Assembly: GCA_963662175.1 (NCBI GenBank)
Contig: OY759223.1
Span: forward strand, 22,917,460 to 22,981,459
Origin: Aradus depressus
Taxonomy: Eukaryota > Arthropoda > Insecta > Hemiptera > Aradidae
Direction of reading: 5' to 3'
Length of the DNA stretch: 64,000 nucleotides
Position 1 is the stretch's first letter. Every line of letters starts with the position of its first letter. The position numbers and the translations under genes were made by a program. The notes under the pieces are model-generated. The model worked only from the letters and a program-made list of their open reading frames with translations, ran no database searches and was not told the DNA's origin. Below, piece after piece: positions 1-11,206 of the stretch.

Positions 1-329
1 GTAAAAAGCTCCTTCGGTAGTCCCGACCTGTACGGAGGAGGCCAAACAGATAAATCTTAGCTACATTCTGGAGTTTAATTGGCGCCGGACGATAAACTCC
101 GTTCGAAAAATTTAAACATAATTTATTCGACAACTCCATAAATATCATCAATGTAGACAATTTATTATTACCAATAATTCATGATTTATTTTTATGTGTT
201 GCTGGTTGAAGTTCTGACTTGATCAAGATTACAGTTGAAGAGTTAAAGGTTCGAATTTAATTTGACTCCAAACCCTATCCTAAATGCATTGGCCAATAGT
301 TTTCCAAGCCTGGATTCTACTTCCTCGGT
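1..329. other. AT-rich sequence without recognised content
   Basis: I see no coding exon, tRNA-like box or clear repeat border here. A piece of repeat C begins just after it. Confidence 0.4.
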
Positions 330-455
330 TTCATGATGTATAGGGGAAGTTTTGCAATCGGTCAAAAATGTAATCCTGAGTTTTCATCAAAATTTCAAGT
401 TTTTGACGGCCGAAGGAAAAAGGGAATAATGGGGGAGGATTAACACAAAAACTAT
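330..455 (+). repeat. repeat C fragment
   Basis: The stretch has the usual order of the dispersed family called repeat C here: a GTATAGGGGAAGT-like end, then TCGGTCAAAAAT, then a purine-rich GGGGGAGGATTAACACAAAAA block. It stops where repeat B starts. Confidence 0.6.
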
Positions 456-1255
456 AAAAACTAAATTTATAATGAATATATTGTGGGCATTCTTTAATTC
501 GATGTTATTTTGGGCATATAAATAAATAAAAGTACCTTTGCGCATCTACTTCTCACTCCTACATCTCCTGTACATCTTCTCTCGCTCAGACTGGTTAACT
601 ACCTTAACCCTAAAAATACTTCTCTCTCTAGACTGTCCACTTCCACATCTCTCCTTAGACTGTTTCACACTATTTAAAACAGCGGATCGTCGTCTTTTGT
701 TCTCAATTCATTGATTGTTCATATTCGTTTTAAAACAAAATGCGAATAGTCATCTTTGTATATTTATTCACTAATTTAGTTACCTCACTCCTAATAGCTG
801 TTTTTATGCAAATAAATATAATTAATTTTGTAATATAATATATGTATATATTAATAATTCTGAGGGCGCCGGTAGCTTAGTGGTGTGCGTACTTGCCTTC
901 TGAGCTCAAGAACGTGGTTTCGAAACCCGACCGAGGCCTTTAGTTTATTTTATCTGGAAGGCAAAATAAACTTAAGCACGCCGTCCTTCGCATGGGACGT
1001 TAAGCGATGGTCCCGAGCCTGTACGATGTCAGGTACTCGTTAAAGACCCCTGCCCTAGGTGAATAAAAATTTAGGGTAGGCAAAATTTAGAACTCCCACA
1101 GTAGAGTCGGGCTCATGTCAACTAGAGTGACGAAATAGCGCTCTGGTAGTAGGCGATATGACCTCGTAGTTATAGCCCGGGCATGAGTCATAAAACCTAA
1201 CCTAACCTATTAATAATCTTAATGTGTGTAAATTTTTTACATCACAATATGGGCA
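455..1255 (+). repeat. repeat B copy 1, split by a SINE
   Basis: The sequence aligns by eye with the copy at 44.1-44.9 kb. Shared landmarks are TGTGGGCATTCTTTAATTC, the TCTCTCTAGACTGTCCACTT block, AAAACAAAATGCGA and the end AATGTGTGTA...TTTTTTACATCAC. The 5' third of the family is missing. A SINE-1 copy interrupts it at 862-1207. The mechanism of repeat B is unknown, since I see no terminal inverted repeats and no ORF. Confidence 0.7.
862..1207 (+). repeat. SINE-1 copy (tRNA-derived, full length)
   Basis: It starts GAGGGCGCCGGTAGCTTAGTGGT (A-box-like) and carries a slightly damaged B box. The body is typical and the tail is AAAACCTAACCTAACC. The direct repeat TATTAATAAT lies at 849-858 and 1208-1217. 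The same site is uninterrupted in the repeat B copy at 44856-44865. Confidence 0.9.
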
Positions 1256-1603
1256 CGAAATTTTATACGTAAATTCAAAATCCTTTAAGGACAGCACGAT
1301 TTATTCGAACATGTTACTGTTTGTGTGATAACCTGTTTCCCATAGTCACCTAGTCACAAAATGTTTTTTTTTTCTTTTTTCAAATTCCAAGACCTATTTA
1401 GTTAAGAGATGTTTATCCAAAGACATGTCAAAAAAGAGAAAGTATGTTAGTCAATTTATCATTTATCATTTACAGTCAATTAATTAATTAAGCAAATATT
1501 TCTTTAACAAATAATACAGTTTAATCTCATACAAAAATGTATAATTATATTTATGTATATGCATTTATGTATCTTGTTTTAAGATGATAAAATCTGGTAT
1601 AAA

Positions 1604-1735
1604 CACACTCTAGATTGTCGCTAATGTAGTGTGCTTGCCTCCAATGCTCAAGATTGCATATTCAAAACACGTTTTTATCAGGGAGGTGAACAACCTCGAG
1701 CATGCCGTCCTTCGGATGGGACATTAACTTTAGAA
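1604..1735 (+). repeat. SINE-1 fragment, degenerate
   Basis: Recognisable pieces are GTGTGCTTGCCT, a decayed B box (ATTCAAAACAC), GGGAGGTGAA and GCATGCCGTCCTTCGGATGGGAC, which continues into a shortened body. Confidence 0.65.
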
Positions 1736-1894
1736 AGCTTACGTTGAAAATGTGTCGTATTTTTCTAATGACGTTCAATTTCTAGGTATTGTTTTTTTTT
1801 TTTTTTTTTGGCCAAACAAATATTTTTAATTGTATAAAAACAGTTGATTTTTTTTTTTGTTTTTTTCTTATTAATTCATTTAGTTTATTATTTT

Positions 1895-2160
1895 TTATTT
1901 CCCCAGCTATACGAAGTATTGGGGAAATTATGTAATCGGTCAAAAATTCGATGTGGAGTTTTCAACAGAATTTCATGTTTTCCGACCTTCAGATTCCAAA
2001 TATGGAAAAAAAAAATGTTTGTGAACCTGAAACTCCCGTTAAAATGAAACAAAAATCATCATGAAATTGTATACATGAATCTAGAACCCTCTAAGAATTA
2101 CACTTATTGATTATCAGCCAAATCGACCATAGGGAAAGGGGGGGATGAGGGGAGAGCCAT
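1895..2160 (+). repeat. repeat C, 5' part
   Basis: It runs from CCCCAGCTATACGAAGTATTG through TTATGTAATCGGTCAAAAATTCGATG to the AGCCAAATCGACC and purine-rich block. The family resumes at about 2825, so 2161-2824 is probably an insertion. Confidence 0.7.
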
Positions 2161-2824
2161 AACACAAAAAAACATTGAGGCGTAGTCAAGGTCCACGCCG
2201 TAGATTTTCCTTGAAAACGTCTATGCGCCGTTTTTTCATTTTCTTTTCGATGCTGCCGTAGCTCTTGCATTTGCTCGGAACTAGACTTTTTAGGTTTTTT
2301 AAATTCCTTTTGGTGCGAGCTTTCCTCTGATTTGCGTTTTCTATAATTCCGCGCATATTTACGATTCATATGAGACATCTTTAATTTTTTTGCAATTTTC
2401 AATTTAATACTGATTTTTACATATATTTCAGCGAAAATATATTTATTGTTTCACTTTGAATCCTAGTAGTTCTCCTCAAGCTCTTTAAAATGACACCCGA
2501 ATCAACGTCCTATCTTAACGCGTTATCATGCTACACTAATTTCTAAATTTACACAACGCTAATTCGCAACAATCATCCGCCGGCGCCCACACTAGCCCGA
2601 TAACGTCACAAGCAAAACAAACACGTACAGACATACTCTATCCATTGTGACTTCAACCATTTTTATCGCATTATTAGTTGACCTCAACCGTTGTTATCGC
2701 ATTATTAATCTCATAGTTATTAGCGATTGAAATCTGACGGTTCCTGCAACACAAGAAAGTTTGACCGGCTATCACTGTGCTTAACGAGCGAATAGACGTT
2801 TTCACGTCAAAATGTGACCAGAAC
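2161..2824. other. insertion inside repeat C with a basic minus-strand ORF
   Basis: Flanking sequence on both sides is repeat C, so this is probably a separate element. It holds a minus-strand ORF (2402 to about 2160) rich in Lys, Arg, Glu and Ser, starting MKIAKKLKMSHMNRKYARNY. The ORF then runs on into repeat C, so its C-terminal third is spurious. A 30-odd-bp stretch containing TTATCGCATTATTA occurs twice near 2665-2710. I do not recognise the protein. A transposon-encoded basic N-terminus is possible. Confidence 0.35.
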
Positions 2825-3035
2825 CCCACGAGGACGATGATTATACATTTTCAGCGGAATTGGTAGAAGGGAAAGGGGGTCAGACAAAAACTTTATTGAG
2901 GATTTAGGAGCCCCTAAGTCATCTATTGAATATTACAGTAAACTGTCGACTGGTTTTGGAGGGAGAGCAATTAAGTTAATTGATTAATTTGGTTGGGGGA
3001 AGTACACTGCAGGTGATTCACCGACAATTTTTCGG
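2825..3035 (+). repeat. repeat C, 3' part
   Basis: It contains the GTCGACTGGTTTTGGAGGGAGAGC block and ends with GGGGGAAGTACACTGCAGGTGATTCAC, the usual right end of this family. Confidence 0.7.
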
Positions 3036-3520
3036 TGAATTTGAGGTTTGGAGGAGCGCATGGATATCCAAGGGGAATATCCCCAACTAATCATCACTTG
3101 TTACACCAGAGTATCCCGCATCCCGCAACTTTTCTTGTCCTCTTTGTAAGATGTAGGATATGCCTTTAGACGAGAGAAGACGCCCGGGTGTAAAGAAGGC
3201 GAACTTGTACTAACGAGGTGTCTGCGGGTGACAGGTAGTTGGTGTATATCTTCTGGGCACCCCTCAGCTAAGGTAGTTTTATATAAATCAGATCCGGAGT
3301 CCTCTCCAGGGTTGTGCTGATCGGGGGGGTTTAGTCAACCATCGGCAACCCTCTTATGGTTGAAAACCACCCTTCTCTTTGGACCTTCTTTGGGTTTATT
3401 GCTATGGGGGGTGGTGAGAAGGAGGGGCGTAACTATACCCCTGCAACGCAAGGGAGATCTCAGAAGAATATTTTTTTATATGTGATAGTAAGAAATCTGG
3501 AATCATGTTTGGCAATTATT
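3036..3520. other. moderately GC-rich unidentified stretch
   Basis: No start-to-stop gene or splice-bordered exon is convincing. The base composition and lack of repeats B and C suggest the 3' end of an unrecognised retroelement, but nothing in the translation confirms it. Confidence 0.25.
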
Positions 3521-3524
3521 TATT

Positions 3525-3601
3525 TAGGTTACGTTAGGTTTTATGACTCATGCCCGGGCTTTAACTACGAGGTCATATCGCCTACTACCAGAGCGCTCTT
3601 G
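3525..3601 (-). repeat. SINE-1 3' fragment
   Basis: It reads GGTTACGTTAGGTTTTATGACTC, CCCGGGCTTTAACTACGAGG and ACCAGAGCGCTCTT, the reverse complement of the SINE-1 3' end. The rest is lost. Confidence 0.85.
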
Positions 3602-3935
3602 AGTGATTAGACCAGCAGACCAGTCAAATACGAGTACATCACCAGTCCTACCACGCGAAATGATTGAAAATGGATATATTAACTGACTGTCCAATGTCAG
3701 CTGATGCAATCGTAAAATTCACAGCGCAGGTACTGCATTTTTCAGCGCAGATACTGCATTTCGCAGAATATTTACTTTGAGGATCACTTCTAATCCGTTC
3801 ATATTGTTTCTCCCGTTGTTTTATAGACACGCTCATATACATGTTTGCGGCCAAAGATAACGTATGCATGCCCAGTGTGAGCAGGTCTTGCAAGCAATAC
3901 CAACTTGAGAACTCTTCAAGTGGCCCAAAACAGTC

Positions 3936-4378
3936 CTTAGATTGGTTGGTAGCTACTCGAGGGACACCTCCATCCTCCAAATCCATGAACACCTAAATGT
4001 TGAGCTCCTACTGGACTACATAATAAATTGCAGTAAAATCTTTTTACTTAAGTGTGACACAAATAAAAACGTTTTGGTAAAGAAAACAGGGAAAACTCAG
4101 GGAGGGAAACACAAAAATATCCGTTCACGATTTTAAATTATAATCTCTGTTTTTGAATGTTTATTAATTTATTTTCTATTCATTTCAGTTACTTTGTATT
4201 TTTTTTAAATTTTTTCTTTAAGAGTTTTTTTTAAATTTACTCTTAAGCAGTAGCATTGTTTTTAATTTAACTGATTATTTTTGATTTGTATTTAGTGTAT
4301 AAGGGTAATGGTTAAGGAACCTTATTGTATAATTGTACCTCTGTAAATGCGACTGTTATAATAAATTCTTCTTCTTCA
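3936..4378 (+). repeat. possible LINE C-terminus and 3' UTR
   Basis: The frame from about 3942 to 4136 reads ..DTSILQIHEHLNVELLLDYI.., which resembles the short I/Jockey-type tail downstream of reverse transcriptase (pattern I..IH..LNVE.L...I). It is followed by a T-rich 3' UTR ending AATAAATTCTTCTTCTTC, a typical microsatellite LINE end. No upstream RT is present, so this would be a 5'-truncated copy. The match is from memory of family patterns only. Confidence 0.4.
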
Positions 4379-4664
4379 GTTTTATATTTTTGTAACTGTT
4401 TTAGTTTTAATTAATTTTGCTTTTTTTGGAATTACTGTTGAAATCATAATAAATCGTTCGGAACTTACGTATAAGTAGCGTTTCATTCCCTGCATAATAA
4501 AGACTCGAAATAAAGTATTTTCGGATACTTTATAGTTATGCAAAAGTATTAAGTACCTTGTGGTAAAAAATTTTAAGTGTTAAATAAAACAAAATATATA
4601 ATAATTAGATAAATTATTAATAAAATTAAACAAATAATGAAAAATAATAATTAAAACAAAACAA

Positions 4665-5390
4665 TAAATTATCACATTTCCTGTAGAAATTTTAAAACTG
4701 GTCTTCTATTTAATTTTGATTTCTACAGTAATTTTCGAAAAGGGCCCTAATATCGAAAGTTCAAGACGTGCAATTTTGAAGAAAGTGCACGTAATTTTTA
4801 AAAAAAATTTCAATTAACAAATTTTTCAGTTGGATTTCTAAAGAGATGCCATCTTGTCTTCTAAATTTTACAAAAATATTAAATCTAATCCAAATGTTTT
4901 CAAATTATCTTACTGGCCCAACAGGAAAAATCAATAGAATAGAATTTAAGAGAACAAATAATTAGGGTTTATTTTTTTACATCGACATTATAAAATTTAA
5001 AAAAACTAAACATTGAAACAAACAAAAATCAAAAGAAAAAACTAAAATTTAAGTTATATATATTTCTGGGCATATATCCTGTACATATAAACAAACAACA
5101 GTACCTTCTTTGCGGATCAATTTCACCGTCAATTCACTTCTCTTTAGTTCATTATATCTTAAGCCTAAATACCACTCTCTATCTTCACTCAGACCGTCTC
5201 CATTCTACCCAGACCTCGTCACTACTGTACACACACTAAAAAACAGCTGATGGTCGTGTTTTGTTTTTTTACTCATTTGTTTTAAAAGAAATTTGCTTTT
5301 TATAGAAAAATAAATATAATTAATTTTTTAATATTAATAGTTTAATCATTTTAACGTGTGTATTTTTTGTATACATCACAACCTACATCG
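4665..5390 (+). repeat. repeat B copy 2
   Basis: This is the most complete copy. It starts CATTTCCTGTAGAAATTTTA, passes CGAAAAGGGCCCTAA and GTTCAAGACGTGCAATTTTG, and ends AACGTGTGTATTTTTTGTAT with CATCACAA. Flanks at 4495-4560 and 5395-5436 (AATAAAGTAT.., ..TTAGCAACCCTG) resemble the 3' end of the hAT-type element at 62.3 kb, so B may be nested in one. Confidence 0.7.
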
Positions 5391-6029
5391 ACCATAAATA
5401 AAGCATATTATAAAGTATGGTTAGCAACCCTGACCAGCGCCCTCTAGTCCCTATACAAGTTAACTTAATTAATTTTTAGTCCAAACGTCGATTGGTTTTC
5501 TAGGAAAAATACTTTTCATCTAATTTCTGGCAGGTAACTTTCACCAAATTACCAATAACTAAAATTAATTGTAATATTCTTCACTTTCAATTCTTAAATA
5601 AATATTAAACTTGATAAATTACAAATAGTTACAATAATTATATATATTATTTTTAATCATTTAAGACGAAATTCCCAAACCAAGTTAATTGAAACGTTGT
5701 CAGTGATTATGTAAAAAAGACTGTAATAATAATAATTTTTGTGAGGATTTTTTAAAATGTTTGTTTTAAAAATGATCTTAAATGCATGTTTTACATATAA
5801 ATCTTATTTTATGCAAAATTTAAAATAATTTACGACCTAAAATAAACCATCTTCGTTTTTTTTTTTTATGAATACATTAATTTCTATGGAAGAAGATTAA
5901 GTAATAGTATGTTGAAGTTTCTAAAAAAGTAAAAAAGTAAAAAAGATAATAAAAAATAATAATAATAATTAATACATAAATAATAATTGAATTAATAAAA
6001 TTACCAATAAATAAACAAATAATAAATAT

Positions 6030-6157
6030 TAGCTCATTTCCTGTAGAAATTTTAGCTGGTCTTCTAATAAATTTTGATTTCTACAGTAATTTCCGAAAAG
6101 GGCCCTAAAAAAATATCGAAAGTTCAAGACGTGCAATTTTGAAGAAAGTGCATGTAA
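6030..6157 (+). repeat. repeat B 5' fragment
   Basis: Only the first 130 bp of repeat B are present (CATTTCCTGTAGAAATTTTA to GAAGAAAGTGCATGTA). The 115-bp tandem repeat begins right after it. Confidence 0.75.
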
Positions 6158-6722
6158 AGAGATCAGACCCACTTCCCTGTACTTCGTATGAAGTCAAGGA
6201 TGCCCACGTATGCATTGTTTAGCTGCCCTTCTAAAACTTAGAACTGAAGGGCAGCAATATGAGTAACCTCAGGCTGCTCAGACCCACCTCCCTGTACTTC
6301 GCATGAAGTCAAGGATGCCCACGTATGCATTGTTTAGCTGCCCTTCTAAAACTTAGAACTGAAGGGCAGCAATATGAGTAACCTCAGGCTGCTCAGACCC
6401 ACCTCCCTGTACTTCGCATGAAGTCAAGGATGCCCACGTATGCATTGTTTTAGTTGCCCTTCTTAAACTTAGGACTGAAGGGCTGCAAGATGGGTAACCC
6501 CAGGCTGCCCTTACCCACCTCCCTGTACTTCGTATGAAGTCAAGGATGCCCACGTATGCATTGTTTTAGTTGCCCTTCTTAAACTTAGGACTGAAGGGCT
6601 TCAAGATGGGTAACCCCAGGCTGCCCTTACCCACTTCCCTGTACTTCGTATGAAGTCAAGGATGCCCACGTATGCATTGTTTTAGCTGTCCTTCCCCCAG
6701 CCACCGTCCTCTTCATACCCTC
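6158..6722 (+). repeat. 115-bp tandem repeat, almost five units
   Basis: The landmark ACTTCG recurs at 6181, 6296, 6411, 6527 and 6643, giving a period of 115-116 bp. Each unit holds GAAGTCAAGGATGCCCACGT and an imperfect hairpin (CTGCCCTTCTAAAACTTAG / ACTGAAGGGCAGC). Units 1-3 are nearly identical. Units 4-5 share their own changes (GATGGGTAACCCCAGG), so the array grew in at least two steps. Confidence 0.9.
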
Positions 6723-6933
6723 TCAAGGGCTACTGTTCATCCCTTTAAGATGTCTTTAAGAGTGCCTCAGGCTTCACGTAGGGAACCAAGACATTATTGA
6801 TAAAACAGAAAATGAGGTGCAATTTTCATCCCTTTCGGTATAAAATTACAACACTACAACACAACCTTAACATTGGATTTTTTCAAAAATTATAAAGGAA
6901 ATTTACGAAAAACAAACTATATCGTTATATTAT

Positions 6934-7258
6934 AGGTTAGATTAGGTTTTATGACTCACACCCGGGCTTTCGCCGAGTGCCAGAGCGCTCTTTCGTCACT
7001 CTGGTGGACATGAGCCTGACTCTACTATGGGAGTCCTAAATTTTGCCTACCCTAAATTTTTATTCACCTAGGGCAGGTGTCTTTAACGAGTACCTAACAT
7101 CGTATAGGCTCGGGACCATCGCTTAACGTCCCATCCGAAGGACGGCGTGCTTAAGTTTATTTTACCTACCAGATAAAATAAACTAAGGACCTTGGCCGGG
7201 TTACGTACTATCTTTACCTCAGTAAGCAAGCACGCATACCACTGAGCTACCGTACTCC
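6934..7258 (-). repeat. SINE-1 copy
   Basis: The reverse-complement layout runs from the tail (GGTTAGATTAGGTTTTATGA) to a decayed tRNA-like head (ACTGAGCTACCG). A short internal deletion follows CCCGGGCTTT. The head has lost the canonical B box. Confidence 0.85.
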
Positions 7259-8335
7259 AACAATAATCATATAGATTCATTAATTCCAAGTAATATTATT
7301 TATTTTTCTATATTTTCTTCTCTTTTGAGTATTACAAAAAAAAAAAACTAATTTAACATATTATGAACCTGTGGCTGATTAAACAACATATGTAAACATA
7401 ACTATCTCATATTTATAATAATCTACTAAAGAGACTCATATCTCATTTCTCACCTACCTTTTTTAGCTTCTCGAGAACCTGTTTGTCACCATAAAACCTG
7501 TTTTTACAGATCCATTTCAGTTTAAATTAACAGATGCATCTGGAAAAAGTGTCTATAAAATATATAAATATGATATATAAAAAAATATAATCTAAAATCA
7601 ACAACTTAATATGTATTAGAAAGTTTTATGTTTATTCGAATGTTTACACATATTTACATATGAATATAATATACATATATGTGTATAATTTAAAAAAATG
7701 CCTGCGCATTCAGTTTAAGTATACCTGCTCAAAATGTATTTTACTCTCTCAGGTGAACTGTATATCTGTGATTTGTATGTCCATAATGGTCTCAGTAAGT
7801 AACAGTTCCGTTTTTGTGTTGTCTTATTTTGATCGTCTATTTAGAGTATTTTGAGTCGACGGTCGACATATGAGACGTGTGGGAGGGTTTTATATCAATC
7901 TTCGATCTAATAGTCCTAGGTATCGTACATTATTAACAAGAATTCAGGAGTTTTAGTCAAAAACTCTTCATAACGATCTCCTGATACACACAATACCCCA
8001 AACAATACAAACTACTTACATACGGTCTTTTAGCAAACTTTACACAAATACAAACCCAGAAATACGTACTTTATCTTCACAGCACTTACCACATAACCCA
8101 CCACGAAGGTTGAAGAGGATGTAGAACCGCGACTTATTGCCTTCTTAAATAATCTTCCATCTTAATATTTCTCAAAACTAACTTCCTTCCTTTTATTACC
8201 CATCCATCAAAATTGTCTTTAATCCCTTTTTATTTATTTTATTATTATTTTTTTCTCTTTGTGACCTCACACGCCAACATATCATCATAGATGCTGGTTA
8301 TGGCATTTTTATAAATATAAGACAAAAAAAAAATA
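7259..8335. other. AT-rich stretch, no gene seen
   Basis: Simple A/T tracts and an unassigned 7660-7854 reading frame of low-complexity composition. I see no domain, exon border pair or repeat family. Confidence 0.35.
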
Positions 8336-8782
8336 GCTATACGATGTATAGAGGAAATAATGCAATTGTTTAGATTCGATATTGGGCTTTGAACGGAATT
8401 TCATGTTCTCGATGACCTGAATCGATACATTCATTTCAACTGCAGTTATTGGGATTAATGAGTTGATTCCCCATTCTGCTTTGGCTGATTCTTGCGACGG
8501 CAGTTTTTAGAGATTTTGTGTTAAGCCTCTCCCTCAATTCCTCCCTTTCTCTTGGTCGATTTGGCTAAAAATCAAGATTTTGTCCTTGTGGATTCACATA
8601 TAAAATTTCCGATCGATACATTCATTCCATCGGCAGTTATCAGGTTCACAGACACAGTGAAGACATTTGCTTTTCATTTTTGGAATCAGTTGGTTGACAT
8701 GAAATTTCGTTCAAAACTTCTCTTTGAATTTTTGATCGATTACATAACTTCCCCTATACTTTGTATAGCTGAGGAAGTGGAA
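8336..8782. repeat. repeat C pieces in opposite orientations
   Basis: A short + strand left end (GCTATACGATGTATAGAGG) is followed by minus-strand body modules (GATACATTCATTtc...GGCAGTTATC) and the minus-strand left end CCCCTATACTTTGTATAGCTG. This is an inverted pair or two insertions. Confidence 0.65.
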
Positions 8783-8787
8783 AGTTC

Positions 8788-8985
8788 ATATCGCCTACCA
8801 CCAGAGTGATCTTCCGTCGCTCTGGTGGACATGAGCCAGACACTAATGTGGTAGTTTGCCTACCCAGGTTGTTACCTAGTGTGCTCATAGTTTAAGGTTT
8901 GCTTTATAAGGGGTTTTACCTCCCTAAGAGTCTCAGCCGGGTTTCGAACCCTCGATTTAGTATCTTCAGTATATTTAGTATCCAT
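8788..8985 (-). repeat. SINE-1 copy, degenerate
   Basis: Recognisable parts are ATCGCCTACCACCAGAGTG, CTCTGGTGGACATGAGCC and a tRNA-like GCCGGGTTTCGAACCCTCGAT. Internal parts are shortened. Confidence 0.7.
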
Positions 8986-9087
8986 GGTCAGTATCTTCCT
9001 CCTCATAATAGGTTTTATCCAGAAACACTATATTTTTCCACTCTTCTTTTCAATAACTTTAAAGCAATGTGTCACTCAACATACTTT

Positions 9088-9438
9088 GAGGGCGCCGGTA
9101 GCTCAGTGGTATGCGTGCTTGACTTCTGAGCTCAAGAACGTGGGTTCGTAACCCGACCGAAGCCGTTAGTTTATTTTATCTGGGAGGTAAAATAAACTTA
9201 AAACACGCCGTCCTTCGGATGGGACGTTAAGCGATGATCCCGAGCCTGTACGATGTCAGGTACTCGTTAAAGACCCCTACCCTAGGTTAATAAAAAAAAA
9301 AAATTAGGGTAGGCAAAATTTAGGACTCTCACAGTAGAGTCGGGCTCATGTCCACCAGAGGGACGAAAGAGCGCTCTGGTAGTAGGCGATATGACCTCGT
9401 AGTTAAAGCCCGGACATGAGTCATAAACCCTAACCCTA
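9088..9438 (+). repeat. SINE-1 copy, full length
   Basis: It opens GAGGGCGCCGGTAGCTCAGT with a B box GGGTTCGTAACCC. The body is complete and the tail is AAACCCTAACCCTA, a one-base-longer variant of the CCTAA tail. Confidence 0.9.
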
Positions 9439-9439
9439 T

Positions 9440-10335
9440 TTAAATATATTGTGATGTATAAAAAAAATATACACACATTAAATCATTAATATATAACATA
9501 TAATATTTTTCATTGTTGTACAGTTTTTACTACATTTTTATAGCTACATTTGAAGGGCGATGATAACCTTGCAGTTTTTTGCCCTTAAAAATCATATCAT
9601 ATCATTAAAAAAATTAATTATATTTATTTTTCTATAAATAATTAAAGCAAATTTCTTTTAAAACAAATGCGTAAAAAAAAAAACACGGCCATCAGCTGTT
9701 TTTTAGTGTGTAGTGACTAATCGAGGCCTGAGTTGAATGGAGACGGCCTGAGTAAAAATGGAGAGTGGTGTTTTAGACTTAAGATGTGATGAACCAAGTA
9801 GGAGTGAATTGACAATAAAATTGATCCGCAAAGAAGGTACCTACTGTTATTTATTTATAAGTAAAAAATATATATGCCCAGAAATATATAACTTAATTTT
9901 AAGGAATGGCCAAAATTATAAAACAAAAAAAAGATTGAATTAGTTTTAAGAATTTAGTTTTTAAAATTTCTCTTTTGATTTTTGTTTGTTTCAATGTTTA
10001 TTTTTTATTTTAATAATGTAAATTTAAGAAAATAAACCCAACATTTGTTCTCGTAAATTCTATTCTATTCATTTTCCCTGTTGGCCCAGTAAGATAATTT
10101 AAAAACCTTTGGATTAGATTTAATATAACATATTATGATGGCATCTCTTTAGAAATCCAAATGGAAAGTTTGTTAATTGAAATTAAAAAAAAAAAAATAC
10201 GTGTACTTTCTTAAAATTGCACGTCTTGAACTTTTGATACTTTTTTAGGGCCCTTTTCGGAAATTACTGTAGAAATCAAAATTAAATAGAAGACCAGTTA
10301 TAAAATTTTTACAGGAAATGTGGTAATTCATTTGT
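9440..10335 (-). repeat. repeat B copy 3
   Basis: The reverse complement of the family, from TGTGATGTATA..ATACACACATTAA to the 5' end ..TTTTTACAGGAAATGTGG. It includes CAAGACGTGCAATTTTG reversed and AGGGCCCTTTTCGG. Confidence 0.75.
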
Positions 10336-10440
10336 TATTATTTATTCTTTTTGTTTTAATTATTATTAATTAATTAATTTAATTATTATTCAATTATTTA
10401 AAATGTACATTAACATAATTTACTTTACCACAATATACTA

Positions 10441-10508
10441 AGGCTCTTGGCCGGATTTCGAACCCGTGATTTTGAGCTCAGTAAGCAAGCACGCTATCAC
10501 CGAGATTT
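10441..10508 (-). repeat. SINE-1 head fragment
   Basis: Only the tRNA-like part remains: GGCCGGATTTCGAACCCGTGA (B box), GAGCTCAGTAAGCAAGCACGC. Confidence 0.75.
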
Positions 10509-10831
10509 GTTAATTTCGGGATGTGGTGGTAGGGCGGCTGATATGCTATTGCAGGTCGCGGCCCTCGGGAGTGGACGAGGTGTGTGTCAATGGCCATTGT
10601 TGCCTGATAAGCCCCGTCTAGTGGGGCTGCCCGTTGTCATTGTCATTGTTCTACCTGTCAATACACTGAAGGGACACTTGGTAGGTCAAGTTCAAGGGTC
10701 CTCCCTTCTCTTCCTTGTCGGTATTGAACCTACCAGTATTTTTAGTTTCTCAGCTGTTTATAAGATGTGTTAGCGTTGTATGAACTAAGAACTTAAAAGC
10801 GTGAATTGTAAATAGTGCAGCATGAAAGATA
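10509..10831. other. GC-rich unidentified stretch
   Basis: The base composition changes sharply to GC-rich between about 10520 and 10735, as in other LINE 3' ends in the window. The open frame 10447-10773 starts in a SINE head and has no recognisable domain, so I do not call a gene. Confidence 0.3.
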
Positions 10832-10960
10832 GGAGGGCGCCGGTAGCACAGACGTAGCGCGTTGAGCATGCCTTCCTTCGGATGGGGCGGTGGAAGCGAT
10901 GGTCCCGAGCCTGTACGATGTCAAATCGTTAAAGACACCTAATCCTAGGTGAATACAAGT
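10832..10960 (+). repeat. SINE-1 copy with internal deletion
   Basis: GAGGGCGCCGGTAGCACAGA is followed almost at once by GCATGCCTTCCTTCGGATGGG, so most of the B-box half is deleted. It ends within the CCTAGGTGAATA block. Confidence 0.75.
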
Positions 10961-11119
10961 TTTGGATTTTCTCTCCGTTAGGTTTGGCTGAAAATCACTA
11001 GGTGTCGTCGTTAGGTAGCTAACTTATCTTCTAGCAGGAGGCAGCCAACTTATGTAATCATTCATTATATTATTTATGTAAACATTAAATGGCAAAATAA
11101 AATAAACATAAATACATAG

Positions 11120-11206
11120 ACTGTTCTAATTCCGTTGAAAATTCCTCATCGAATTTTTGACCGATTACTTAACTTTCTCTATAACTACTTTGTATAGCTG
11201 GAGAAG
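11120..11206 (-). repeat. repeat C left-end fragment
   Basis: Minus-strand copy: GAATTTTTGACCGATTACTTA and ACTTTGTATAGCTGG are the reversed left end of repeat C. Confidence 0.65.

Noticed and set aside
3648..3992. 114-codon minus-strand ORF with paired Cys
   Set aside because: The Cys pairs come from an imperfect repeat (GCAGATACTGCATTT). The opposite strand gives a better LINE-like reading at 3942.
9088..9180. tRNA gene
   Set aside because: A and B boxes are present, but each is the head of a SINE-1 copy with tail and target duplication. The cloverleaf acceptor stem does not close.
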